Positions 17,648 to 28,319 are shown, counted from the stretch's first letter. The stretch is 64,000 nucleotides of DNA from Aquisphaera giovannonii (GCF_008087625.1 NZ_CP042997.1:7316001-7380000); one strand, 5' to 3'. Notes: a model not told the origin generated them from the sequence alone. Program-made: numbers and translations.

Positions 17648-19072
17648 ATGGCGAAGCAAATCCTCGTCGATCCGGTGACCCGAATCGAGGGCCACGCCAA
17701 GATCACGATCCAGCTCGACGACTCCGGCGAGGTCCGGGACGCCCGCTTCCACGTGGCCGAATTCCGCGGCTTCGAGAAGTTCTGCGAGGGACGCCCGCTC
17801 TGGGAGATGCCCGGGATCACCGCGAGGGTCTGCGGGATCTGCCCGATCAGCCACCTGCTCGCCTCGTCCAAGGCCGGCGACGCCATCCTCGCCGTCAGCA
17901 TCCCGCCGGCCGCCACCAAGCTGCGTCGGCTGATGAACCTGGGCCAGATCGTCCAGTCGCACGCCCTCTCCTTCTTCCACATGAGTGCGCCGGACCTGCT
18001 GCTGGGGATGGAGGGCGATCCGGCCTCGCGCAACCTCTTCGGGCTGATCGCCGCCGAGCCCGAGTTCGCACGCCGGGGGATCCGCCTGCGGCAGTTCGGC
18101 CAGGAGGTGATCGAGACCCTGGGCGGCCGCAAGATCCACCCCGCCTGGTCGGTCCCGGGCGGGGTGCGCGGGGGCCTGGCCGCCGAGGGCCGCGACCGGA
18201 TCCTCGGGAGGCTGCCGGAAGCCTTCGACACCGCCCAGGTGGCGCTGAGGCGTTTCAAGGAGATCTTCGACCGGTTCCATGAGGAGGCGGCCTGCTTCGG
18301 CGACTTCCCGACGCTCTTCATGGGCATGGTCTCGCCCGAGGGCCACTGGGAGCATTACGACGGGACGCTGCGGATCGCGGGCTCCGACGGTGAGATCCTC
18401 GCCGACCACCTGGACCCATCGCGGTACGCGGAATTTCTCCGCGAGGCCGTCGAGCCGGACTCGTACCTCAAGTCGCCCTATTACCAGCCGCTCGGATACC
18501 CAGGGGGCATCTACCGCGTCGGCCCGCTGGCGCGCCTCAACGTCTGCAACCGCATGGGCGTGCCGCGGGCCGAGCAGGAGCTGAAGGAGTTCCGGTACCG
18601 TTTCCACGGCACGGGGACCTCGTCGTTCCTCTACCATTACGCGCGATTGATCGAAATCCTGGCCGCCCTCGAGCTGATCGAGACGCTGCTCGACGACCCG
18701 GACCTCGGATCCGACCAGTTGCGCGCCAGCGCCGGGATCAATCGGCTCGATGGCGTCGGGGCCAGCGAGGCCCCTCGCGGCACGCTCTTCCACGATTACA
18801 GCGTCGACCGGCACGGCCTGATCACCCGCGTGAACCTCATCATCGCGACCGGCCAGAACAACCTGGCCATGAATCGGACGGTCGCCCAGATCGCCCGGCA
18901 TTACATCCGGGACGGCAAGGCCTCCGAAGGGATCCTCAACCGGATCGAGGCCGGCATCCGGGCCTACGATCCTTGCCTGAGCTGTTCGACGCACGCCGCG
19001 GGCCGCATGCCGCTGGTCGTGCGGATCCTCGACGGGGACGGGACGCTGCGGCAGGAGATCCGGCGCGAATGA
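17648..19072 (+). CDS. hoxH: HoxH, [NiFe] hydrogenase large subunit
   Basis: A 474-residue catalytic subunit. The four Ni-Fe ligating cysteines are visible: RVCGIC (Cys62 and Cys65) and DPCLSC (Cys443 and Cys446). The sequence goes on STHA and a 25-residue tail after His449, which in the family is removed by the maturation protease after metal insertion; here the protease gene hoxW follows directly. RIEGHAKI near the N-terminus is also typical. I chose the ATG at 17648 because GGAGG ends 7 nt before it; the ATG at 17642 lies too close to that site. With HoxEFUY it should reversibly reduce NAD+ with H2 in the cytoplasm (group 3d). Confidence 0.95.
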   Translation: MAKQILVDPVTRIEGHAKITIQLDDSGEVRDARFHVAEFRGFEKFCEGRPLWEMPGITARVCGICPISHLLASSKAGDAILAVSIPPAATKLRRLMNLGQIVQSHALSFFHMSAPDLLLGMEGDPASRNLFGLIAAEPEFARRGIRLRQFGQEVIETLGGRKIHPAWSVPGGVRGGLAAEGRDRILGRLPEAFDTAQVALRRFKEIFDRFHEEAACFGDFPTLFMGMVSPEGHWEHYDGTLRIAGSDGEILADHLDPSRYAEFLREAVEPDSYLKSPYYQPLGYPGGIYRVGPLARLNVCNRMGVPRAEQELKEFRYRFHGTGTSSFLYHYARLIEILAALELIETLLDDPDLGSDQLRASAGINRLDGVGASEAPRGTLFHDYSVDRHGLITRVNLIIATGQNNLAMNRTVAQIARHYIRDGKASEGILNRIEAGIRAYDPCLSCSTHAAGRMPLVVRILDGDGTLRQEIRRE

Positions 19073-19087
19073 AGGCGGCGTCGAGCG

Positions 19088-19639
19088 ATGAATGAGGACG
19101 GCCCGGGACGACTCCCACTCCTGGTCATCGGCTTCGGCAACCCCCTCCGCCGGGATGATGCCGCGGGACTCGTCGTGGCGGATCGCCTCGGCGCCGTTCC
19201 GCGGCCGGGATGGCGCGTCCTGTCGGTCCCCCAGCTCGTGCCGGAGCTCGCCGCGTCGTTGGCCGAGGCCCGGACCGTCGTCTTCGTCGATGCCGGCCTG
19301 CCGGGCGTCGCCGACCGGGTCCGCGTCGAGGCCGTCGCGCCGGGCGCGGCGGGCGAGAGCCTGGACCACGCCGCGTCGCCTCGAGGACTGCTCGGGCTCT
19401 GCCGCCTTGCCTATGGCCGATCGCCGGACGGCTGGCTCGTGACCGTGCCGGCGGAGGACCTCGGCTTCGGCGAGGAGCTTTCCGGGCGTACGATCGCGGG
19501 AATCCGCGAGGCGGTCGGTCGCATCGAAGACCTCGCCGCGGGGCCCGCGTCCGGCGAACTCCCTCGCGCAGAGCGGTGTCCGACCCCGCGGGTACAAACT
19601 CGGCTCGATCGATCCACGACCGCGGAGGGGACGCGATGA
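19088..19639 (+). CDS. hoxW: HoxW, hydrogenase maturation protease
   Basis: A 183-residue endopeptidase of the HyaD/HoxW family, expected to clip the C-terminal tail of HoxH once Ni is inserted. The N-terminal motif GFGNPLRRDD (residues 15-24) is the family's metal-binding start, an acidic residue lies in QLVPEL, and SLDHAASP supplies the conserved histidine. It begins 15 bp after hoxH and ends with a 4-nt overlap (ATGA) with the PhzF-family gene. The C-terminal ~25 residues look non-conserved. No hyp genes for Fe(CN)2CO cofactor assembly lie in the window, so they must be elsewhere. Confidence 0.88.
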   Translation: MNEDGPGRLPLLVIGFGNPLRRDDAAGLVVADRLGAVPRPGWRVLSVPQLVPELAASLAEARTVVFVDAGLPGVADRVRVEAVAPGAAGESLDHAASPRGLLGLCRLAYGRSPDGWLVTVPAEDLGFGEELSGRTIAGIREAVGRIEDLAAGPASGELPRAERCPTPRVQTRLDRSTTAEGTR

Positions 19640-20445
19640 CGCAGATGTTCATCCAGGTTGATGCCTTCACGGACGCCCCGTTCTCCGGCAACCCCGCCGC
19701 CGTCTGCCCTCTGGACGGCCCCGCGGACGAGGTGTGGATGCAGCGGGTCGCCGCCGAGATGAACCTCTCGGAGACGGCCTTCGTCTATCCCGAGCCGGCC
19801 GGCCCATCCTTCCGGCTCCGCTGGTTCACCCCCTTGACCGAGGTGGACCTGTGCGGCCACGCGACGCTCGCCACGGCCCACGCGCTCTGGGAGGAGGGAA
19901 TCGTCGACCGCTCCGCCCCCGTCTTCTTCGAGACCCGGAGCGGTCGTCTCCGGGCGGCCCGAGAGGGGGACTGGATCGCCCTGGATTTCCCCTCCGAGCC
20001 GATCCGCGAGACGATCTCCGACGCCGCGGAGCTCGCGGCCATCGGCGAGGCGATCGGGGTCGCCGTCGCGACGGCCGGGCGGAACCGCCTCCACCTGCTC
20101 GTCGAGCTGGCCGACGAGGAGGCCGTCGTCCGCCTGTCGCCGGACATGAGAAAGCTCGGCTCGATCCCGGTCCGGGGCCTGATCGTCACGGCGAAGTCGA
20201 GCGACCCTTCCTCCGACTTCGTTTCCCGGTTCTTCGCCCCGCGGGTGGGCATCGACGAGGATCCGGTGACCGGATCGGCGCACTGCGGACTGGGGCCGTT
20301 CTGGGCGTCCAGGCTCGGCCGCACGGACCTCGTCGGCCGGCAGGTCTCGCGACGGGGCGGCGTCGTCCGCGTCCGCGTGGGGGAAAGCCGGGTCGAACTC
20401 CTGGGTAGGGCCGTGACCGTGATGAGGGGGGACATCCTGGCTTGA
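19636..20445 (+). CDS. PhzF-family isomerase/epimerase-like protein
   Basis: A 269-residue protein of the PhzF (phenazine biosynthesis-like) family, which has a diaminopimelate-epimerase fold. The probable catalytic glutamate is in NLSETAFV (Glu46). Other family motifs are FSGNPAAVC, DLCGHATLATAH and the C-terminal DEDPVTGSAH. Family members catalyse isomerisations of varied substrates; no phenazine genes are here, so the substrate is unknown. The ATG at 19636 overlaps the end of hoxW and is preceded by GGAGGGG at 19624-19630, so it is translated from the hox transcript. Why it belongs to that operon is unclear. Confidence 0.85.
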   Translation: MTQMFIQVDAFTDAPFSGNPAAVCPLDGPADEVWMQRVAAEMNLSETAFVYPEPAGPSFRLRWFTPLTEVDLCGHATLATAHALWEEGIVDRSAPVFFETRSGRLRAAREGDWIALDFPSEPIRETISDAAELAAIGEAIGVAVATAGRNRLHLLVELADEEAVVRLSPDMRKLGSIPVRGLIVTAKSSDPSSDFVSRFFAPRVGIDEDPVTGSAHCGLGPFWASRLGRTDLVGRQVSRRGGVVRVRVGESRVELLGRAVTVMRGDILA

Positions 20446-20603
20446 TGTGGCACGCAAGGTGCATTCGGCTCCGGGGATGAATTCACCTTAAGAGGCGACG
20501 CGGGCGATCGACAGCCGGCACGCCCCGGCCCTACCATGTTGCACGGTGGACGGGGGCCGACCCGCCTCGGGATGCCTGGACCGATTTTGCGAGCCACTGG
20601 AAC

Positions 20604-23600
20604 ATGGGAAGCCGCGATACGCTCTGGTACAAGGACGCCATCATCTATGAGCTCCACGTCCGGGCCTTCCACGACAGCACCGGCCAGGGGCACGGGGACT
20701 TCCGAGGCCTGGCCCAGAAGCTCGATTACCTCCAGGACCTGGGCATCACGGCGATCTGGCTCCTCCCGTTCTACCCCTCGCCGCTGAAGGACGACGGCTA
20801 CGACATCGCGGACTACAACCGAATCCACCCGCTCTACGGCAACCTCGAGGACTTCCAGGCCTTCCTCGAGGCCGCCCACGAGCGCGACCTCCGCGTCATC
20901 ACCGAGCTCGTCATCAATCACACGTCGGACCAGCACCCCTGGTTCCAGCGCGCGAGGCGATCGCCGCCGGGGAGCCCGGAGCGCGACTTCTACGTCTGGA
21001 GCGACACGCCCGGCAAGTATGCCGGTGCGCGGATCATCTTCCGGGACTTCGAACGGTCGAACTGGACGCTGGACCCGGTGGCCGGGGCCTACTACTGGCA
21101 CCGCTTCTATTCCCACCAGCCCGACCTGAACTTCGACAACCGGGCGGTCTGGGACGCCATCTTCCCGGTCCTGGACTTCTGGTTCGAGATGGGCGTGGAC
21201 GGCCTCCGGCTGGACGCGATCCCCTACCTGTACGAGCGCGAGGGGACCGATTGCGAGAACCTGCCGGAGACGCACGCCTTCCTGAAGGCCCTCCGCGCCC
21301 ACATGGACGAGCGGTTCCCGGACCGGATGCTCCTGGCCGAGGCCAACCAGTGGCCCGAGGACGCGGTGGCCTACTTCGGGGACGGCGACGAATGCCACAT
21401 GGCGTTCCACTTCCCCCTCATGCCCCGCCTCTTCATGGCCGTCCACGAGGAGAACCGGTTCCCGATCCACGACATCATGGACCAGACGCCGGCGATCCCC
21501 GAGAACTGCCAGTGGTGCATCTTCCTCCGCAACCACGACGAGCTCACGCTCGAGATGGTCACCGATGAAGAGCGCGATTATATGTACCGCGCCTACACCC
21601 AGGACCGCACCGCGCGGATCAACCTGGGGATCCGCCATCGCCTGGCCCCGCTGCTCCGCAACGACCGGCGTCGCATCGAGCTGATGTACGGCCTGCTCTT
21701 CTCCCTGCCGGGCTCGCCCGTCATCTACTACGGCGACGAGATCGGCATGGGGGACAACATCTACCTCGGCGACCGCAACGGCGTGCGGACCCCGATGCAG
21801 TGGTCGGCCGACCGCAACGCGGGATTCAGCCGGGCGAATCCCCAGCGCCTCTACCTGCCGGTGATCATCGACCCGGAGTACCACTACGAGACGGTCAACG
21901 TGGAGGCGCAGCAGGGCAACTCGTCCTCGCTCCTCTGGTGGGTGAAGCGGCTGATCGCCCTGCGGAAGCGCTACCCCGCCTTCGCCAGGGGGGCGCTCGA
22001 GTTCCTCCGCCCGGACAACCCCAAGGTGCTGGCCTACATCCGGGCGATGGACGGCGAGCGGATCCTGGTGGTGGCCAACCTGTCCCGGTTCGTGCAGTAC
22101 GTGCAGCTCGACCTCAAGGCCTTCGCCGGAGTCGTGCCGGAGGAGATGCTCGGGCACTCCCCGTTCCCCCGGATCACGGACCAGCCCTACCCGCTCACGT
22201 TGGGCCCGCACGGCTTCATCTGGTTCTCCCTCCCCGAATCGAGCGCCGACGCGATCGCCATGGCCCCCTCCGGGGCCCTGGCCGGCGAAGGGGCCGAGCT
22301 CGAGCTGCCCCATCTTCCCGGGAAGATGCCGCTGGCCCGCAGATTCCGGCCCGCGGGCTGGGATGACCTCGAGGAGATCCTCCCCGCCTTCCTCGATCGG
22401 CGCAAGCCCAGGTACGAGGCGGCGGAGATCCGCTCGGTCCGCATCCTCCACGCCGCCCCCGTCCAGATCGGCGACGCCGAGGTCTGGTTCGTGGTGACCC
22501 AGGCCGACATGACCGAAGGGGATCCGAAGATCGTCTCTCTGGCGCTGACGTTCGTCGCCGAGGAGCGCGTCGGGACGTTGCTGGCGCCCTTGCCGGTGGC
22601 AGGCCTGGCGCGGGTGGCCGCCCCCGAGCCGGGCCTGATCTGCGACTCGCTCGCGGTCCCGGAGTGCTGCCGCGCCCTCCTCCGCGGCATCCTCGCCGGC
22701 CGGTCGCGCCGGGTGGAGGACGGCCACATCGAGGCCGCCCCGGCGGGCCCCCCGAGCGAGATCGGCGCCGACGAGCTGAACGGCCTCACGCTCTCGCTGC
22801 GGCGCAGCGAACGCGGCAACTGGGCCGCCGTCTTCGGCGACGCCTACGTCCTGAAGATCTTCCGCCGCATCCAGGAAGGCACCAATCCCGACCTGGAGAT
22901 CGGCCGCTATCTCGGCTCCCATCCCGACTTCCAGGGGGCGGCCCCGGTGCTCGGCTCGATCGAGTATCGCCGCCAGGGCTCCGAGCCGTTCACGCTCGGC
23001 GTCCTCCACCGCTACGTCGAGAATCACGGCACGGCCTGGCAGTTCACGCTCGACCAGCTCAGCCAGTTCTTCGAGCGCGTCGCGACCCTCCCACCCCGAT
23101 CGTCAGTGGCCCCGCCAGCCATCCCGCCGGCGAGGGACGGAGAGCACGGCGGCACGCCGGGCGACGCCTCGGCCGTGGAGCCGGAGTCGGCCCCGACGGG
23201 GGCGGCCGCGACCGGGGGCGAGGCCGCCCCGGCGGGCGGGCTCAACGGCTGGTCGGACCTGATCGGGGGATACCTCGAGACGGCTCGCCGGCTCGCCGAC
23301 CGGACGGCCGAGATGCACCTGCTGCTCGCCGCGGATCGCAGCGACCCGGCCTTCGCGCCGGAGCTGTTCAGCCGGCAGTACCAGAGGTCGCTCTACCAGT
23401 CGTTGAGGACCCTCACGGGCCGCCTTTGCGACCGCCTGGCCCGGGCTCAATCCCGGCTCGACGAGAACGCGAGGTCCGTCGCCGCCCAGGTGCTCGACCG
23501 CCGCCGGGCGATCCTCGAGCGCTTCGAGTCGATCCAGGATCCGGCCCTCCATTGCCACCGCATCCGCTGCCACGGCGACTACCACCTGGGACAGCTCCTC

Positions 23601-24065
23601 TACACGGGCAAGGGCTTCGTCATCGTCGACTTCGAGGGCGACCCCGCCATGACGATCGGAGAGCGGAGGGTGAAGCGGACGCCGCTGCGGGACGTCGCGT
23701 CCATGATCCGGTCGTTCGACTACGCGGCGCAGGGCATGCTGCTCGGGGACCCGGGCGCCCGGGGCCACTCGCCGGGCACGATCCGCGGGGAGGACATTCC
23801 CCTGCTGGAACGCTGGGCCACCGCCTGGTTCGAGCTGGTCTCGCGCGAATTCGCGGCGGCCTACGCCCGCGCCATGGAGCCCTCGGGGCTGCTGCCGAGC
23901 ACGCCTCAGGCCCGCTCCACCCTTCTGGAGATCCTGCTGCTGGAGGAGGCCCTGCGCGAGGTGGATGGCGAGCTGACGGAGCGGCCGCACATGACGATCA
24001 TCCCGCTCCGGGGCGTCGTCCACCTCCTCGGCCGCAACGCCTCCAATCCGCTGATCCCCTCCTGA
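20604..24065 (+). CDS. treS: Trehalose synthase-maltokinase fusion (TreS-Mak)
   Basis: A 1153-residue two-domain enzyme. The N-terminal ~550 residues are a GH13 maltose alpha-D-glucosyltransferase (trehalose synthase): [11 protein letters not shown] with nucleophile Asp204, [11 protein letters not shown] with acid/base Glu246, and [11 protein letters not shown] with Asp312; the start [16 protein letters not shown] is typical. After a linker the C-terminal part is a maltokinase with catalytic HGDYHLGQ (His990-Asp992) and metal-binding VDFEGDP (Asp1009). Together it would interconvert trehalose and maltose and phosphorylate maltose to maltose-1-phosphate, the donor for GlgE-type alpha-glucan synthesis. 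An Ala/Gly/Pro-rich stretch near residues 830-880 is inserted in the kinase half. No glgE or glgB lies beside it. Confidence 0.92.
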   Translation: MGSRDTLWYKDAIIYELHVRAFHDSTGQGHGDFRGLAQKLDYLQDLGITAIWLLPFYPSPLKDDGYDIADYNRIHPLYGNLEDFQAFLEAAHERDLRVITELVINHTSDQHPWFQRARRSPPGSPERDFYVWSDTPGKYAGARIIFRDFERSNWTLDPVAGAYYWHRFYSHQPDLNFDNRAVWDAIFPVLDFWFEMGVDGLRLDAIPYLYEREGTDCENLPETHAFLKALRAHMDERFPDRMLLAEANQWPEDAVAYFGDGDECHMAFHFPLMPRLFMAVHEENRFPIHDIMDQTPAIPENCQWCIFLRNHDELTLEMVTDEERDYMYRAYTQDRTARINLGIRHRLAPLLRNDRRRIELMYGLLFSLPGSPVIYYGDEIGMGDNIYLGDRNGVRTPMQWSADRNAGFSRANPQRLYLPVIIDPEYHYETVNVEAQQGNSSSLLWWVKRLIALRKRYPAFARGALEFLRPDNPKVLAYIRAMDGERILVVANLSRFVQYVQLDLKAFAGVVPEEMLGHSPFPRITDQPYPLTLGPHGFIWFSLPESSADAIAMAPSGALAGEGAELELPHLPGKMPLARRFRPAGWDDLEEILPAFLDRRKPRYEAAEIRSVRILHAAPVQIGDAEVWFVVTQADMTEGDPKIVSLALTFVAEERVGTLLAPLPVAGLARVAAPEPGLICDSLAVPECCRALLRGILAGRSRRVEDGHIEAAPAGPPSEIGADELNGLTLSLRRSERGNWAAVFGDAYVLKIFRRIQEGTNPDLEIGRYLGSHPDFQGAAPVLGSIEYRRQGSEPFTLGVLHRYVENHGTAWQFTLDQLSQFFERVATLPPRSSVAPPAIPPARDGEHGGTPGDASAVEPESAPTGAAATGGEAAPAGGLNGWSDLIGGYLETARRLADRTAEMHLLLAADRSDPAFAPELFSRQYQRSLYQSLRTLTGRLCDRLARAQSRLDENARSVAAQVLDRRRAILERFESIQDPALHCHRIRCHGDYHLGQLLYTGKGFVIVDFEGDPAMTIGERRVKRTPLRDVASMIRSFDYAAQGMLLGDPGARGHSPGTIRGEDIPLLERWATAWFELVSREFAAAYARAMEPSGLLPSTPQARSTLLEILLLEEALREVDGELTERPHMTIIPLRGVVHLLGRNASNPLIPS

Positions 24066-24082
24066 GGCCCGTCGGGTCGGAG

Positions 24083-24100
24083 GCCGGGCGTGGGCCCGGC
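24083..24100. terminator. Hairpin between convergent genes, candidate bidirectional terminator
   Basis: GCCGGGC (24083-24089) and GCCCGGC (24094-24100) form a perfect 7-bp stem with a GTGG loop in the 54-bp gap between the convergent treS-mak and PP2C genes. There is no clear T-run on either side, so only the position supports a terminator role. Confidence 0.4.
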
Positions 24101-24119
24101 TCGCCAGGTGCCGCCGCGG

Positions 24120-25289
24120 TCATTTGACCGCGGCGGTGCCGGTGTTCTTGCGGTGGAACCTCGCCGCCTGGCCGAGCATGGCGATGATCTCGCCGACTTC
24201 CCGCAGGGCCGCCCAGTCCCGTCGGCCGGACCTGGCGTCGGCGAGCTTGCGGCGACGCTCCGTGAGCTCCGCCCAGTCCACCGACCAGGCCTGCTCGATG
24301 GCGGCCTCGCGCACCCGGTCGGTCAGCTCCGACAGCCGGTCGAGGAGGGCCTCGCCGATCGGGCAATCGCTCGATCGATACCGGTGCTCCTCCTCCGGCG
24401 TGAGAGCGGCCGGCGCCTTCTTGCCGGGCCTCACGAGGCGGAGGATGCGGTCCTTCCAGCTCCCGCCGCCGTCGGCCTTGCGGCCGTCCGCGGGCTCCTG
24501 CTGCGCGACCTCCGCGGACTCCGGGTCCACCCAGTCGCCGACCCGGACGATGACCACGGTGATGTTGTCCAGGCCGCCTCGCAGGTTCGCGAGGCTGATC
24601 AGGTAGCGGCAGGCGTCCCTGGGGTGGAAGTTGCCCGCGAAGACGCCCAGCTCGGGGTCCTCGACAGGGCCGGAGAGCCCGTCGGAGCAGAGCAGGTAGA
24701 CGTCGCCCAGGTGGACGTCCAGGGGGCCCTCGATGTCCACCTCGATGGTCGGCTCGGGGCCGAGGCTCCGCGTGATCACGTTCTTCGGGACGGAGAGGTT
24801 GGCCTGCTCGGGCGTGAGGTGGTTGCGACGGACCAGCTCCCAGACCAGGCTGTGGTCGAACGAGAGCTGGTCGATCTGCCGGTCGCGGATGCGGTAGACG
24901 CGGGAGTCCCCCACGTGGGCGACGAGGGCGCCTTCCGGCAGCAGGATGAGCGAGGAGCAGGTCGTGCCCATGCCCTGGAAATCGCGATTCGCCGCCGCCC
25001 GGCTATGGATGACCGAGCAGGCCTCGCGGAAGGCCTTGGAGATCGCCTCGGCGGGCGTCCCCCCCTTCGTCTTCATGTACGTGTGCGGGATCAGGTCGCA
25101 GGCCATCTTGCTGGCCAGCTCGCCGACGGCATGCGCGCCCATGCCGTCGGCGACCATGAAGACGTGGCCGCGGGCCTGCCAGACCTCCGGCTTCGAGGCC
25201 CGGACGACGGTCTGGCTATCCTGATTGTTCCATCGCCGCATCCCCGTGTCCGAGGCCGCCGCGTCGATGATGATGTCATCCCATTTCAC
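24120..25289 (-). CDS. PP2C-family protein serine/threonine phosphatase
   Basis: A 389-residue Mn2+/Mg2+-dependent phosphatase. The PP2C motifs are in order: SDTGMRRWNNQDS, VADGMGAHAVGE (metal-binding Asp), GTTCSSLILLPEGALVAHVGDSRVYRI, LCSDGLSG and GLDNITVVIVRV. The catalytic domain fills residues ~1-255. The remaining ~130 residues are a charged helical extension without a recognised domain or membrane segment. I chose the GTG at 25289, which gives the usual start MKWDDIIIDAAASDTG; an ATG at 25370 is an alternative. It probably antagonises Hanks-type kinases such as the one at 58506, though the two are not neighbours. A TATACT -10-like box lies upstream on this strand (25529-25534). Confidence 0.88.
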   Translation of the reverse strand: MKWDDIIIDAAASDTGMRRWNNQDSQTVVRASKPEVWQARGHVFMVADGMGAHAVGELASKMACDLIPHTYMKTKGGTPAEAISKAFREACSVIHSRAAANRDFQGMGTTCSSLILLPEGALVAHVGDSRVYRIRDRQIDQLSFDHSLVWELVRRNHLTPEQANLSVPKNVITRSLGPEPTIEVDIEGPLDVHLGDVYLLCSDGLSGPVEDPELGVFAGNFHPRDACRYLISLANLRGGLDNITVVIVRVGDWVDPESAEVAQQEPADGRKADGGGSWKDRILRLVRPGKKAPAALTPEEEHRYRSSDCPIGEALLDRLSELTDRVREAAIEQAWSVDWAELTERRRKLADARSGRRDWAALREVGEIIAMLGQAARFHRKNTGTAAVK

Positions 25290-25645
25290 GACGTGACCCC
25301 GGGCTTGGAAGCGTCGACCCGGATCCTCACCTGGGGATCCGCCAATCCGGACCCGATCGCCGTCAGCCAATCCTATCTTGACCTCGGAATCGGAGGGCGA
25401 CTAAGGTCTGATACCACGCCCGCGGCCCCGGCTCGCTCGCCTCGCGCATGTCCAAAACACATGCGATCGCCCCGGTTGCGTCGGGATTCGCGCCGGGCCG
25501 CCGGCCGTTTGCGGGCTCCTCGCTCAACAGTATACCCGCGAGCGTCCCCCCTCGTGATCACGACTTATACCCGATTCGTCATGGCCTTGTGACCAACTCG
25601 CCCCTGCTTGAATAAACAGTACCCCTTCGGCGGCGCATACCTACC
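25290..25645. other. Divergent intergenic region between PP2C and M16 peptidase genes
   Basis: About 355 bp without a gene. It must hold promoters for both neighbours. On the minus strand TATACT at 25534-25529 is a good -10 box with no clear -35. On the plus strand TTGTGA (25587-25592), 17 nt, GAATAA (25610-25615) is a weak candidate. The part just before the peptidase is less GC-rich than the surrounding genes. I see no convincing riboswitch or repeat. Confidence 0.4.
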
Positions 25646-28288
25646 ATGCAATTGCCCGATCTCGATTTCCGGAAGCACACGCTCGCCAACGGCCTCGACG
25701 TCATCCTGAGGGCCCAGGGCGGCCTCCCTTTCGTGGCCGTAAACCTCTGGTATCATGTCGGTTCGAAGAACGAGGAGCGAAACCAGCGGGGCTACGCTCA
25801 CCTGTTCGAACACCTCATGTTCGAAGGTTCGCAGCATTACCCCGGTGATTTCTTCAAACACCTCCAACGCCTGGGCGCCAGCATCAACGGGTCGACGTCG
25901 AGCGACCGTACGAATTATTTCGTCGACATACCCACGGCGCACCTCGAGACGGTCCTGGCCATGGAGTCGGATCGCATGGCGTGCCTGGTCCCCGCGCTCG
26001 ATGAGAACAGGCTGCGGATCCAGAAGGGGGTTGTCAAGAACGAATATCGTCAGAACTACGCCAACCGCCCCTACGGCATGGTATGGCCGCTCATCGCGGA
26101 GGCGATGTATCCGCCGCAGCATCCGTACAGCTGGATGACGATCGGGGTGATGGAAGACCTGGACGCGGCGACCCTGGGGGACGTGTCCGCCTTCTTCGCG
26201 CGCTACTATGTCCCCGCGAACTCGAGCCTCGCGATCGTCGGGGACATCGACCCGGATGCCGCCCTGTCCACCGCGGAACGCTACTTCGGGCCGATCCCGG
26301 CCGGGAGCAAGGCACAGGCGCCGTGGACGCCGGCGACGCCCCTGCCCTCCGGCCGCGAGCTGGTGCTCCGGGATCGGGTCGAGCTCGACCGGCTCTACCT
26401 CCTCTGGCATACGGTGCCGCATTTCCACGAAGACGACGCGCCCCTCGGGCTGCTCGGCGACATCCTGGCCCGTGGCAAGGCCAGCCGCCTCTACAACAAG
26501 CTCGTGATCGACCGTCAGATCGCGCAGGATGTGACGGCGTACCAGTCCGGCCGCGAGCTCGCTGGCGCCTTCGGGATCACCGTCACGCTGCGGCCTTCGC
26601 GGGCGATCGACGAGCTCCGCGGCCTGCTGGACGAAGAGGTCGCCTCCATCGCCGAGGCCGGGGTGACGCCGGAGGAGCTCTCGCGAGTCCGCACCATGAA
26701 GACGGCGAGCTTCCTCTTCGCGCTCGAGCATCTCGGGGGCTTCGGCGGCGTGGCCGACAGGCTCAACGCCTACAACGTCTACCGGGGCGATCCGGGCCTC
26801 ATCACGAGGGACCTCCCGCGCTTCCAGGCCGTCGACGTGGACGACATCCGCCGCGTCGCGCGGCGGTACCTCGCCGGCAAGCCGGCGGTGTCCCTCTCGG
26901 TCGTCGGGCAGAAGGCCGTCACCTCGTCCCCGACGCTGGACCGGGCGGTCCCCCCGACGAGCTCGCCGCCGGCGGCGTTCGCGGCCCCGACGCCGGAAAT
27001 CCTTCGGCTGGGCAACGGCCTCCCGGTCTGGGTCATCCCGCGTCGGGACCTGCCGACGGTGTCCATGGCGGTGGCCATGATCGGGGGCGCGAGCCTGCAG
27101 CCGAGCCGTCGCGCGGGGCTGGCGCAGCTCGCCGTCTCGATGCTCGACGAGGGGACGCGGACCCGTTCCGCCGCCGAGATCGCCCTGGCCGCCGAGGCGA
27201 TGGGCACCGGGCTCTCCGCGAGCTGCGGCTGGGACGGGGCGTTCGTCTCCTTCCGGTGCCTGGAGCCCCTCGTCGAGCCCAGCCTGGACCTGGCGGCGGA
27301 CATCCTCCGCGAGCCGTCCTTCCCGGAGGCCGAGTGGGACCGCCTGCACGGCCAGACGCTCGCCGCCCTCAGGGCCGATCGCGACAGCGCCGAGGCCCGC
27401 GGCTACCGCGCCCTCCTCGCGGCCCTCTACGACGAGGGCCATCCGTACCACGACCCGCTCGACGGGACCGAGGAGATCGTCGCCGGGCTCCGCCGCGACG
27501 AGGCGATCGACTTCCACCGCCGCGTCCTGGGCCCCGCCCACGCCGGCGTGGTCGTCGCGGGGGACGTGGACCCGGACAGGATCGTCTCCCTCCTCGAACG
27601 CCGCCTCGGCGACTGGGCCGGCCCGCCCATCCCCTCCCCGGTGATCGACGCGCCCTCGCCGTCCTCACGGCCGCGCCTGATCCTGCTGGACCGCCCGGGC
27701 GCGGCGCAGGCCGTGATCCGCGCGGGGCACGTCGGCATCGCCCGCAACGAGCCGGACTTCGAGGCACTCCTGCTGGCCAATCAGGTCCTGGGCGGCCAGT
27801 TCACGTCCCGCCTCAATGAGAAGCTCCGCGAGGAGAAGGCCTACACCTACGGGGTCCGCAGCAGCTTCGATTGCCGGCTCGGCGTCGGGCCCTTCTCGGT
27901 CGCCACCTCGGTCCAGTCCGACAAGGCCGCCGACGCGATCGACGACATCATGAACGAGCTCCGCGCCCTCGTCGGCGATCGCCCTCCGACCCAGGCCGAG
28001 CTGGACGACGCGCGCCGGTCGCTCATCGAGGGCCAGACCCGCCAGTTCGAGACCCCGGCGGCGCTGGTCAACCGCTATGCCAACCTGTTCGTCCACTCGC
28101 TGCCGCCCGACCACTTCCGCGACTTCGCCGCCCGACTCCAGGAGGTGAGCCTCGGGTCGCTGGCCGACGCGGCGAGGCGGAGGATCCGGCCGGACTCCCT
28201 CGTCGTGGTCGTTGTCGCCGACGCCGCGCAGGTTCAGGACGACCTGAAGCGACTGGGATGGGCCGAGCTCGAACTCCTGAAGGACTGA
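25646..28288 (+). CDS. M16-family zinc metallopeptidase, tandem catalytic and inactive halves
   Basis: An 880-residue pitrilysin-family protein. The inverted zinc motif HLFEH is at residues 52-56 and the third ligand is Glu133 in KNEYRQNY, exactly the 76-residue spacing of the family. A second M16 half starts near residue 450 (PEILRLGNGLPVWVIPRRDL) and lacks the HxxEH motif but keeps the R/Y substrate-binding region (REEKAYTYGVRSSF), so both halves of the clam-shell are in one chain. No signal peptide is visible, suggesting a cytoplasmic enzyme, unlike its paralogue at 34184-37018. I see no strong ribosome site before the ATG. It probably degrades or processes peptides; the substrate is unknown. 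Confidence 0.9.
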   Translation: MQLPDLDFRKHTLANGLDVILRAQGGLPFVAVNLWYHVGSKNEERNQRGYAHLFEHLMFEGSQHYPGDFFKHLQRLGASINGSTSSDRTNYFVDIPTAHLETVLAMESDRMACLVPALDENRLRIQKGVVKNEYRQNYANRPYGMVWPLIAEAMYPPQHPYSWMTIGVMEDLDAATLGDVSAFFARYYVPANSSLAIVGDIDPDAALSTAERYFGPIPAGSKAQAPWTPATPLPSGRELVLRDRVELDRLYLLWHTVPHFHEDDAPLGLLGDILARGKASRLYNKLVIDRQIAQDVTAYQSGRELAGAFGITVTLRPSRAIDELRGLLDEEVASIAEAGVTPEELSRVRTMKTASFLFALEHLGGFGGVADRLNAYNVYRGDPGLITRDLPRFQAVDVDDIRRVARRYLAGKPAVSLSVVGQKAVTSSPTLDRAVPPTSSPPAAFAAPTPEILRLGNGLPVWVIPRRDLPTVSMAVAMIGGASLQPSRRAGLAQLAVSMLDEGTRTRSAAEIALAAEAMGTGLSASCGWDGAFVSFRCLEPLVEPSLDLAADILREPSFPEAEWDRLHGQTLAALRADRDSAEARGYRALLAALYDEGHPYHDPLDGTEEIVAGLRRDEAIDFHRRVLGPAHAGVVVAGDVDPDRIVSLLERRLGDWAGPPIPSPVIDAPSPSSRPRLILLDRPGAAQAVIRAGHVGIARNEPDFEALLLANQVLGGQFTSRLNEKLREEKAYTYGVRSSFDCRLGVGPFSVATSVQSDKAADAIDDIMNELRALVGDRPPTQAELDDARRSLIEGQTRQFETPAALVNRYANLFVHSLPPDHFRDFAARLQEVSLGSLADAARRRIRPDSLVVVVVADAAQVQDDLKRLGWAELELLKD

Positions 28289-28302
28289 ACGGCCTGCAAG
28301 GA

Positions 28303-28319
28303 CCGAGTCACGCACTCGG
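28303..28319 (+). terminator. Short hairpin after M16 peptidase, weak terminator candidate
   Basis: CCGAGT and ACTCGG pair across a 5-nt loop (CACGC), 14 bp after the peptidase stop. There is no T-run, so support is only position and symmetry. Confidence 0.3.

Noticed and set aside
19785-23027. A 1080-codon open frame on the minus strand
   Set aside because: It is antisense to the PhzF and TreS-Mak genes, which have clear motifs. Its sequence is Arg/Val/Asp/Gly-rich shadow of GC-rich codons.
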